Shown one piece after another: positions 1 through 4,875 of a stretch of DNA of 5,300 nucleotides. Position 1 is the stretch's first letter. Every line of letters begins with the position of its first letter. This DNA is from JBFWNZ01 sp050250795 (lineage in GTDB: Bacteria > Pseudomonadota > Alphaproteobacteria > UBA8366): assembly GCA_050250795.1 (NCBI GenBank), contig JBFWNZ010000280.1, forward strand, positions 1 to 5,300, read 5' to 3'. A program made the translations under genes and the position numbers. The notes below the pieces were generated by a model that worked only from the letters and a program-made list of their open reading frames with translations, was not told the DNA's origin and did no database searches.

Positions 1-1378
1 GGAACAGCGGGGCCAGATCGTCCACTTCCATCAGGTGATGGATATTGAAGCGATAGGCGGTTCCGGCGGCGAGTTCCGGCGGCGCGAACGGGAAGGCCAG
101 ATTGCCACTGGTCGACAGCCGGCCGGGGAAGCCGTGATGCAGCAGATACTGCTTGGTGGATTTAGCGACCGCCATCGCGCGCGGCATGGAATCGGCGATG
201 ACCTCGGCCATGATGAAGATTTCGCGGGGCATCACCTGCGGCGGGTTCGGCCAGGGATAGACGGCGTCGAGGCCGTAGGTCCGGAAGGACAGGTTGTAGT
301 CCGGCTCCTGCCCTGGATCGCAGACGAGACCGCGGACCACTTCCTTCACCTGCTCGCCGATCTCCTTGATGCCGGCGATGAAGCGCGGATCGCTGGACCC
401 GGCTACCAGCACGGCGCGTTCGCCGACCCGCGCCGAGCCTTCCAGCTTGATCGTGAATCGCGACGCCTTTTCCCAGCGCGAACCGGTGACGCGGGTGCGC
501 CGGTCGTCCAGCGCCTCGTAATGCGCGGCACCGACATGGCAGGTGCCTTCCGGTTCGATGATGACGTTCGGGTCCGACTGCTCGTAGAGGCTGTGCGCGG
601 CGACCGACATGGGCGTGGCGCGGCGGTTGGGGTTCATGCTCTCCAGCTCGAACCCCTCGTCGTCCAGCGTCGCCAGGATCGGGTCGCGCCCGCCCGGCAG
701 GCAGCAGAGCGAGGCGCATTCGATGATCTTGGCCATATGCAGCGTGAGACCGGACGGGAAGCCCAGCATCTCGGGCAGGCAGGCATAGATGCCGGTGTCG
801 CAGGCGCGTCCGGCGATGATGACGTCGGGATCGGTCTCTAGCGCCCGGACGAACGCCTCGGTCCCGGCCTGGCCGACGAGGTTGGCCGATGCGTCGATCT
901 CGGCCTCGGTCAGCTCCGCGATGCTACCCAGCGGCCGCACCCGGCCGGCCTTGAGCGCGGTCCGGACCGTGTCCTTGGGGATGTCCGAGCGGATCACCGC
1001 CATCCGGAAATGCAGCCCCTCGCTGCGGGCGATGTCGCGGACGATGTCCAGCGTTCCGTCCAGGTGCGAGGACGCGCCCGCCGACCCGGCCGTTCCGATG
1101 ATCAGCGGCACGTCGATGCTGCGCGCGCCCAGCAGAAGCTGGCGCAGATCGCGGCGCGTCTGGATCGGCGAGGTCGCCATTTCGCCGGAGCCCAGGAAGT
1201 ACGGACCGATATCGGTGGACCCCATATCCGCGCCGATCATGTCGGGTTTGCGCGACAGGGCCTCGCGGAAGGCCGGGTCGGGCACGCCATAGCCGAGCTG
1301 GCCGGTGGCGCCGACCAGCTTCAGGGTCCGGCCGGACCGGGTGGCGAAACGATCCCGCAGACGGGCGATGGCATTCAT
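1..1378 (-). CDS. AtuA-like (DUF1446) family protein, C-terminus cut by window edge
   Basis: 459 residues are readable without a stop, from the ATG at 1378 to the left edge. Family hallmarks in order: a Gly-rich segment GADMGSTDIGP (about 49-59), IGTAGSAGASSHLD (94-107), the characteristic IAGRACDTGIYA (188-199), ESMNPNRRATPMS (246-258) and a late TSGNLAFPFAPPE (423-435). The last visible residues (NIHHLMEVDDLAPLF) resemble the usual end of the family, so probably only a short tail is missing. AtuA is named from acyclic terpene (citronellol/geraniol) utilisation in Pseudomonas, but the wider family sits in many organic-acid and acyl-CoA loci and its biochemistry is poorly defined, so terpene use should not be assumed. 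No signal peptide or membrane span is seen; it is presumably cytosolic. The start overlaps the DUF4387 stop (ATGA), and a GGAG inside the end of that gene, 8 nt upstream, can serve as ribosome site. Translational coupling and a shared complex are inferred. Confidence 0.9.
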   Translation of the reverse strand, partial: MNAIARLRDRFATRSGRTLKLVGATGQLGYGVPDPAFREALSRKPDMIGADMGSTDIGPYFLGSGEMATSPIQTRRDLRQLLLGARSIDVPLIIGTAGSAGASSHLDGTLDIVRDIARSEGLHFRMAVIRSDIPKDTVRTALKAGRVRPLGSIAELTEAEIDASANLVGQAGTEAFVRALETDPDVIIAGRACDTGIYACLPEMLGFPSGLTLHMAKIIECASLCCLPGGRDPILATLDDEGFELESMNPNRRATPMSVAAHSLYEQSDPNVIIEPEGTCHVGAAHYEALDDRRTRVTGSRWEKASRFTIKLEGSARVGERAVLVAGSSDPRFIAGIKEIGEQVKEVVRGLVCDPGQEPDYNLSFRTYGLDAVYPWPNPPQVMPREIFIMAEVIADSMPRAMAVAKSTKQYLLHHGFPGRLSTSGNLAFPFAPPELAAGTAYRFNIHHLMEVDDLAPLF

Positions 1379-1677
1379 AGTTCGAGCTCCAGGATCGGGG
1401 CGTGCTGCTGTGCACCATAGACGTCGCGGTCGCCGGGGCCGCCGGCCGGCATGTGGCGCGGCATGGATATCTTCACGGCCAGCGCGACCGGATAGGGCAT
1501 GATCCGCACATTGGCCGGATCGACGCCGTACAGCGCGGCAATGCGCGACGGGTCGAGCGACGGCGACTGGACGAAGGTGTCGTAGCCGGCGCGGTCCTCG
1601 AACATGATGTCGAGCGTCAGGGTCAGCGGGCCCGCATTCTTGCTGCGGATGACTTTTGCCAGATCGATCAGACGCAT
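1375..1677 (-). CDS. DUF4387 family protein, partner of the AtuA-like protein
   Basis: A complete 100-residue protein. It begins MRLIDLAKVIRSKNAG and carries the features I associate with DUF4387: an RSKNAGP stretch (11-17), a TLDIMFEDRAGYD segment (21-33), LY-GVDPANV (49-57) and a C-terminal DVYGAQQHAP motif (85-94). Its length matches the family (about 100-110 residues). No catalytic function is established for it. Genes of this family are often found next to DUF1446/AtuA genes, as here, where the stop codon overlaps the AtuA start by 4 nt. I infer that it is a small subunit or accessory domain of that protein. The ATG at 1677 is chosen because the minus strand reads GAGGGACAT just before it, a good Shine-Dalgarno site at about 5 nt spacing, and because conserved sequence begins at once. 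The frame stays open far upstream on the minus strand, but that extension is antisense to the dehydrogenase gene and has no family match. Confidence 0.9.
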   Translation of the reverse strand: MRLIDLAKVIRSKNAGPLTLTLDIMFEDRAGYDTFVQSPSLDPSRIAALYGVDPANVRIMPYPVALAVKISMPRHMPAGGPGDRDVYGAQQHAPILELEL

Positions 1678-1845
1678 ATGTCCCTCGGGGTTGGTCGGCG
1701 CGCAGCCTGTCAGGTTGAGGCGTTCCGCACAACGGTCCGGTTGCAGCGATCCAGGAACCTTCGCTTCGGCGGGAAGAATGGTAGGATCGCCGGAAAAAGG
1801 CCCCGCCGTCGGATGGCGGGGCGCAAGCGGAGGAAACCATCGAAG
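1678..1845. promoter_or_regulatory. Divergent intergenic region between the two operons
   Basis: This 168-bp gap separates the minus-strand DUF4387/AtuA pair from the plus-strand dehydrogenase cluster, so promoters for both should lie here. I could not find a convincing -35/-10 pair in either direction. The best plus-strand -10-like hexamer is TAGGAT at 1783-1788, with only a poor -35 (TTCGCT) 16 nt upstream. Visible elements are the Shine-Dalgarno GAGGGA for DUF4387 (1681-1686, minus strand), a strong hairpin at 1800-1822 and the Shine-Dalgarno GGAGGA for the dehydrogenase (1829-1834). Coordinate control of both operons from this gap is inferred from the arrangement only. Confidence 0.5.
1794..1822 (-). 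terminator. Intrinsic-terminator-like hairpin, functional orientation minus
   Basis: An 8-bp perfect GC stem (GCCCCGCC at 1800-1807 pairing with GGCGGGGC at 1815-1822) encloses a 7-nt loop. Read on the minus strand the stem is followed by C and then TTTTT (1798-1794), the classic form of a Rho-independent terminator. On the plus strand there is no T-tract after the stem. It would stop minus-direction transcription about 117 nt before the DUF4387 start. It may block antisense transcripts from the dehydrogenase gene, or act as an attenuator if the minus promoter lies to its right. In the plus transcript the same hairpin ends 6 nt before the dehydrogenase Shine-Dalgarno site. The shape is seen directly; its role is inferred. 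Confidence 0.45.
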
Positions 1846-2832
1846 ATGCCCGACGTCAAAGTCGCCGTGCTCGACGACTATCTGCACCTTGCCGGAACCC
1901 TGGCCGACTGGGCCGGCCTGCCGGCGCATGTGAAGGTCGACTATTTCCATGAGCCCCTGCCCGCCGGCCCGGCCCGGGCGCAGGCCCTGCGCGATTACGA
2001 TGTGCTGGCGCTGACGCGTGAGCGGACACCCCTGCCGGCCGAGCTGTTGCAGGCGCTGCCGAAGCTGAAGCTCGTCTGCACGCCGGAAATGCACAACCGG
2101 GTGATCGACTATGCGTATTGCCGCGCGCATGGCATCCCGGTCTGCGGCACGCCGCCGCGCGAATCGCCGACGGGCGAGTTGACCTGGGCGCTGCTGCTGG
2201 CGCTGACCCGCAACCTCACCATCGACGACCGCGAGATGCGCCGCGGCGGCTGGCAGACCAATGTCGGCACCGAAATCCGCGGCAAGACCATGGGCGTCAT
2301 CGGGCTGGGCCGGATCGGCGGCGAGTTCGCCCAGATCGCCCAGGCTTTCGGGATGAGGGTCATCGCCTGGAGCGAGAACATGACGCCGGAAGCGGCCGCG
2401 AAATACGGCGCCACGCATGTGTCGAAGGACGAGCTGTTCCGGCAGTCGGATTATGTCGTCGTCCTCGTCATCCTCAGCGACCGGACGCGCGGGCTCGTCG
2501 GGCGGCACGAGATCGGTCTGATGAAGCCGACGGCCTTCCTGATCAACCCGGCGCGCGGGCCCATCGTCGACGAGGCGGCGCTGATCGACGCCCTACGCGA
2601 CAAGCGGATCGCGGGCGCGGGGCTCGATGTCTACGACACCGAGCCGCTGCCGGCGGACCATCCGCTGCGCAGCCTGCCGAACACGGTGCTGACGCCGCAT
2701 GTCGGCGGCTTCACCCGCGAGCACTACGCGCATTGGTATGGCGGCATGCTGGAGAATGTGAAGGCCTGGCTCGCCGGAACGCCGATCCGCGAAATCCAGG
2801 GCGACGGCATGTCCGCCGTGCGCGTGAAGTAG
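1846..2832 (+). CDS. D-2-hydroxyacid dehydrogenase family protein (NAD(P)-dependent)
   Basis: A 328-residue cytosolic oxidoreductase of the D-isomer-specific 2-hydroxyacid dehydrogenase family, which interconverts D-2-hydroxy acids and 2-keto acids. The Rossmann motif GLGRIG is at 153-158. The catalytic triad is visible: Arg237 in NPARG, Glu266 in DTEP and His285 in LTPHVGG. The segment ESPTGELTWALLLALTR (106-122) and the substrate-domain start VAVLDDY are typical of the subgroup close to phosphoglycerate dehydrogenase-like proteins. The length is normal. After the second Rossmann strand the sequence is VIAWSEN, without the usual Asp, so the NAD/NADP preference is open. The ATG at 1846 is chosen because GGAGGA lies 11 nt upstream and the conserved fold starts at residue 4; an in-frame ATG at 1813 lies in a hairpin and lacks a ribosome site. 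The next gene follows after 9 nt, suggesting an operon. The substrate is unknown. Confidence 0.95.
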   Translation: MPDVKVAVLDDYLHLAGTLADWAGLPAHVKVDYFHEPLPAGPARAQALRDYDVLALTRERTPLPAELLQALPKLKLVCTPEMHNRVIDYAYCRAHGIPVCGTPPRESPTGELTWALLLALTRNLTIDDREMRRGGWQTNVGTEIRGKTMGVIGLGRIGGEFAQIAQAFGMRVIAWSENMTPEAAAKYGATHVSKDELFRQSDYVVVLVILSDRTRGLVGRHEIGLMKPTAFLINPARGPIVDEAALIDALRDKRIAGAGLDVYDTEPLPADHPLRSLPNTVLTPHVGGFTREHYAHWYGGMLENVKAWLAGTPIREIQGDGMSAVRVK

Positions 2833-2841
2833 GGGCGGGAG

Positions 2842-3828
2842 ATGGCGAGCACCCACGCGATCCGGCTGCATGCGCATGGCGGCCCCGAGGTGATGCGCTG
2901 GGAGGAGGTACCGCTGCCGGAGCCGGGGCCGGGCGAGGTGCTGGTCCGGCATGAGGCGGTCGGCTTCAACTTCACCGATGTGAACCACCGGCGCGGCGAG
3001 CATCCGGAGCCGACCGTCTTTCCCGTCGGCATCGGCCAGGAGGCGGCGGGCACGGTCGAGGCGCTTGGGGCCGGCGTGACGGCGTTCCGGATCGGCGAGC
3101 CTGTCGCCTATGCCACGCGGCCTGCGGGCTCCTATGCCGAACGCCGCGTCATGCCCGCCGACCGGCTGGTCGCGCTGCCGGACCATATCGACACGGTGAC
3201 CGCGGCGGGCAGCCTGCTGAAAGGGATGACCGTCGAATACCTGACGCATCGGGCGTATCGGGTGCAGCCGGGCGATGTGGTGTTGCTGCATGCGGCGGCG
3301 GGTGGCGTGGGGTTGATCGCCTGCCAGTGGCTGCGGCATCTCGGGGCGACGGTGATCGGCACGGTGAGCACCGCGGACAAGGCGGCGCTGGCCGCGGCAC
3401 ATGGCTGCCATCATACGATCCTCTATACACGGGAGGACGTGGCAGGCCGGGTACGCGACCTCACCGGCGGGCGGGGTGCGCAGGTCGTCTACGATTCCGT
3501 CGGCCGGACGACCTTCGAGGCGTCGCTGGCCGCGTTGGCGCCGCGCGGCCATTTCGTGGGCTTCGGGGCCGCATCGGGCCCGATTCCGCCCTTCGCGCCG
3601 GGACGCCTGGGCGCACTCGGTTCGCTCAACATGACGTGGACGCGGCTGCCGCATTTTACCGGCACCCGGCCGGAGCTTCTGGCGAGCGCGCAGGCCTTCT
3701 TCGATGTGGTGCGCCAGGGCATCGTGCGGCCGCATGTGTCGCAGCGCCGGCCGCTGCACGAGGCGGCCGCCGTCCATCGCGACGCGGAGACGCGCCTGAC
3801 CAGCGGATCGGTTGTCATGCTGCCTTGA
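2842..3828 (+). CDS. Zinc-independent quinone oxidoreductase, QOR/zeta-crystallin type (MDR superfamily)
   Basis: A 328-residue NADPH-dependent medium-chain reductase, resembling E. coli QorA along its whole length (about 327 residues). Markers in order: an N-terminal GroES-like domain with VGFNFTDVNHRRG (40-52) and IGQEAAGTVEALG (64-76), then LLKGMTVEYL (125-134), then the nucleotide-binding HAAAGGVG (150-157) followed by ACQWLRHLGATVIGTVS, then VVYDSVG (215-221) and a C-terminal TSGSVVMLP. The structural- and catalytic-zinc Cys clusters of alcohol dehydrogenases are absent, as expected for the group. The family reduces quinones or activated enones; the substrate here cannot be inferred. It starts 9 nt after the dehydrogenase stop with AGGGG/GGGAG just upstream, so the two are very probably co-transcribed. 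The function as a reductase is secure; the role in this locus, perhaps saturating an enoyl or enone intermediate, is a guess. Confidence 0.95.
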   Translation: MASTHAIRLHAHGGPEVMRWEEVPLPEPGPGEVLVRHEAVGFNFTDVNHRRGEHPEPTVFPVGIGQEAAGTVEALGAGVTAFRIGEPVAYATRPAGSYAERRVMPADRLVALPDHIDTVTAAGSLLKGMTVEYLTHRAYRVQPGDVVLLHAAAGGVGLIACQWLRHLGATVIGTVSTADKAALAAAHGCHHTILYTREDVAGRVRDLTGGRGAQVVYDSVGRTTFEASLAALAPRGHFVGFGAASGPIPPFAPGRLGALGSLNMTWTRLPHFTGTRPELLASAQAFFDVVRQGIVRPHVSQRRPLHEAAAVHRDAETRLTSGSVVMLP

Positions 3829-3862
3829 AACCTGCGGTCATGACGCATTGCGGAGGAGAAGG

Positions 3863-4165
3863 ATGGGCATTTCCGTCACGCCGTTGCATCCCCTGTTCAT
3901 GGCCGAGATCGGCGGCGTCGATCTGGCCCGACCGCTGTCATCCGACGCACTGGCGCAGATAGACGCCGCATTCCACCGCCATCGCTGGCGCCAGGGCGAC
4001 CTCGTCATCTGGGACAACCGCTGCACGATGCATCGCGCCTGCGGTTATGACGATCTGGGCGCGCGCCGCATCATGCACCGCACCACGGTGTCGGATGAAG
4101 TGAACTCGGTCGAAGGCCAGTACGGGCTTCCGCAAATGCCCGGCATGACGGCCGGATCGGCGTAA
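3863..4165 (+). CDS. TauD/TfdA-family dioxygenase remnant with a large in-frame internal deletion
   Basis: An open frame of 100 codons with a strong Shine-Dalgarno (GGAGG at 3852-3856, 6 nt before ATG), 34 nt after the oxidoreductase stop. Residues 1-38 match the N-terminus of Fe(II)/2-oxoglutarate dioxygenases of the TauD/TfdA family (VTPLHPLFMAEIGGVDLARPL). From about residue 40 the protein jumps to the family's C-terminal part, RWRQGDLVIWDNRCTMHRA then RRIMHRTTVSDE. Family members are about 270-300 residues, so some 170-190 residues are missing. That portion carries the first metal ligands (the HxD motif) and much of the jelly-roll core. The distal metal His (His57) and the 2-oxoglutarate-binding Arg region (Arg69/Arg73) remain. 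It cannot be an active dioxygenase as it stands. A non-functional deletion product is the likeliest reading; a retained small protein is possible, since frame and ribosome site are intact. The full-length ancestor would have used 2-oxoglutarate and O2 to hydroxylate a small acid. Confidence 0.85.
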   Translation: MGISVTPLHPLFMAEIGGVDLARPLSSDALAQIDAAFHRHRWRQGDLVIWDNRCTMHRACGYDDLGARRIMHRTTVSDEVNSVEGQYGLPQMPGMTAGSA

Positions 4166-4184
4166 CCGGGAACCGCTCCCGCCA

Positions 4185-4212
4185 TCGGCTGTTCAAAAGC
4201 CGAGAGCATTTT
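4185..4212 (+). terminator. Weak terminator-like hairpin after the dehydrogenase operon
   Basis: TCGGCT (4185-4190) pairs with AGCCGA (4198-4203) around a 7-nt loop, with TTTT at 4209-4212, 5 nt after the stem. A 5-bp hairpin (CGGGA 4167-4171 with TCCCG 4177-4181) lies just before it. The position, 20 nt after the last stop of the cluster, fits an operon end. The short stem and detached T-tract make it a weak candidate. Confidence 0.3.
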
Positions 4213-4238
4213 GCGCGGACTGCATGGGAGCGGACCCG

Positions 4239-4475
4239 ATGGCCTATGAAACGACCCCCCGCAGGAGCAACAGCGTCCTGTATTTCCTTGTCGGCGGCTT
4301 GCTGGTTGCCGTCGCCTTCGTGGTCTATTTCCTGTTCGGCGCCAGCGGAGGCGATACAGGCTCCCCGAGCGGGGCCGCACAGACGCAGACGGAAGCACCG
4401 GCCTCGGCCGGGTCTGCGTCCGGATCGGCGGGTTCCTCGGCGCCGTCCTCGGGCGGGACCGCCGCCGGTCAGTAG
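4239..4475 (+). CDS. Small single-span membrane protein with Ser/Ala/Gly/Thr-rich tail, function unknown
   Basis: A 78-residue protein that I do not recognise as a named family. Residues 1-12 are polar with two Arg (TPRRSNS). One hydrophobic helix follows (about 13-35, VLYFLVGGLLVAVAFVVYFLF). The rest is a low-complexity tail rich in Ser, Ala, Gly and Thr with a few Gln and Glu. The positive N-terminus before the helix predicts N-in topology with the tail in the periplasm. There is no lipobox Cys. The start at 4239 is preferred over the in-frame ATG at 4224 because GGGAG (4226-4230) lies 8 nt before it, whereas the earlier ATG has no clear ribosome site. The ORF has a sensible composition, a bacterial-style membrane span and no gene in another frame, so I take it as real. 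Small tail-anchored-like proteins of this kind are often annotated hypothetical in alphaproteobacteria. Confidence 0.7.
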   Translation: MAYETTPRRSNSVLYFLVGGLLVAVAFVVYFLFGASGGDTGSPSGAAQTQTEAPASAGSASGSAGSSAPSSGGTAAGQ

Positions 4476-4510
4476 TGTGCCGGAGCGGCGTCGCGTCGCG
4501 GTATATAGCG

Positions 4511-4540
4511 GCCCGGTCACGAGTTCGTGAGCGACCGGGT
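4511..4540. repeat. Inverted repeat / hairpin downstream of the small membrane protein gene
   Basis: CCCGGTC (4512-4518) pairs with GACCGGG (4533-4539), extendable by one G-T pair. Inside, ACG (4519-4521) pairs with CGT (4526-4528), leaving a 4-nt bulge on the 3' side. It lies about 36 nt after the stop at 4475. Neither strand has a T-tract after the stem, so it is not a standard intrinsic terminator, though it could stabilise a 3' end. Confidence 0.4.
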
Positions 4541-4573
4541 CCGCGCGACCCATCGACGGGTTGGACGCGTCAC

Positions 4574-4614
4574 GCGCCCCGTATGCGCTATTGGGGCGCA
4601 ATGCCCAGTGCGCC
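4574..4614. repeat. Two mutually exclusive hairpins
   Basis: GCGCCCC (4574-4580) pairs with GGGGCGC (4593-4599) around a 12-nt loop. GGCGCA (4595-4600) can instead pair with TGCGCC (4609-4614) around an 8-nt loop. Both use bases 4595-4599, so an RNA can form only one at a time. Such an arrangement is typical of attenuators and switches, but GC-rich DNA also gives it by chance, and no T-tract follows either stem. Confidence 0.35.
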
Positions 4615-4795
4615 GCGCAACGAAAACATCCTATATTTCCAGATAATTAACGCCAATCACAGAAAACTCGACCAAGCACGGGGCCGCGACGCTGCCGTGC
4701 ACTGCGCATGCGAGCCGGGCCGGTAACGGTCAGCCTTCGCATCCGCAGAAGACGGACCTTCGTCTCGCGGCTCCGACCCGGGCTCGTGCACGACG

Positions 4796-4825
4796 TTGAC
4801 GCCGTTCATGCTCTGGTTCTACCGT
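4796..4825 (+). promoter_or_regulatory. Putative sigma-70-type promoter of the efflux adaptor gene
   Basis: TTGACG (4796-4801), five of six matches to the -35 consensus, is followed after 18 nt by TACCGT (4820-4825), three of six matches to the -10. The good -35 and weak -10 are common in GC-rich alphaproteobacteria. The expected start of transcription near 4832 gives a leader of roughly 45 nt before the adaptor ATG at 4876. Confidence 0.35.
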
Positions 4826-4840
4826 GGACCCGCCGGTCCA
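4825..4840. promoter_or_regulatory. Inverted repeat overlapping the promoter, candidate repressor operator
   Basis: A perfect 6-bp inverted repeat with a 4-bp spacer: TGGACC (4825-4830), CGCC, GGTCCA (4835-4840). It would cover the end of the putative -10 and the transcription start. RND efflux operons are commonly controlled by TetR- or MarR-type repressors that bind such repeats, but no regulator gene is in the window. The repeat is seen; the operator role is inferred. A transcribed hairpin is the alternative. Confidence 0.3.
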
Positions 4841-4875
4841 TTGCAGGATCGGTGTTCCGAGGATCGACGCCGTTA

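Larger units (their letters stand above)
4476..4875. other. 400-bp non-coding gap, rich in inverted repeats
   Basis: I find no supportable gene in this stretch. The frame open from 4475 to 4726 has no ribosome site, crosses the structured and AT-rich parts and resembles no family. The region contains a long hairpin (4511-4540), a pair of competing hairpins (4574-4614), an AT-rich island (4618-4667), a smaller inverted repeat (GCACGG 4676-4681 with CCGTGC 4695-4700) and a probable promoter and operator for the efflux adaptor (4796-4840). It could hold an unannotated small RNA or a long regulated leader, but nothing matches a known RNA family to my eye. Confidence 0.6.

Noticed and set aside
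35..841. Long plus-strand open frame opposite the AtuA-like gene
   Set aside because: It is antisense to a gene with unmistakable family motifs, rich in Arg/Gly/Asp as expected of a GC-rich shadow frame, and resembles no family.
1754..1780. GGAAC at 1754-1758 as the -35 of an EcfG (general stress) promoter
   Set aside because: No CGTT-type -10 is present at 16-17 nt, so the match is only half a promoter.
1402..1845. Upstream in-frame extension of the dehydrogenase, including an ATG at 1813
   Set aside because: The extension is antisense to the DUF4387 gene and Arg-rich. ATG 1813 falls in the hairpin with no ribosome site. The conserved fold starts just after ATG 1846, which has GGAGGA upstream.
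1678..2508. Upstream minus-strand extension of the DUF4387 frame
   Set aside because: It runs antisense through the dehydrogenase, crosses the hairpin, and matches nothing. The family's normal start coincides with ATG 1677 and its Shine-Dalgarno site.
2593..3777. 394-codon minus-strand open frame opposite the dehydrogenase end and the oxidoreductase
   Set aside because: Both plus-strand genes carry intact catalytic or cofactor motifs. The antisense frame is His/Arg/Pro-rich without domains, a typical codon-bias shadow.
4224..4238. Earlier ATG for the small membrane protein
   Set aside because: It lacks a Shine-Dalgarno site, whereas the ATG at 4239 has GGGAG at 8 nt; the five extra residues add nothing recognisable.
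4475..4726. 83-codon plus-strand open frame in the long gap
   Set aside because: No ribosome site, it overlaps the previous stop, crosses hairpins and the AT-rich island with mixed composition, and has no family resemblance.
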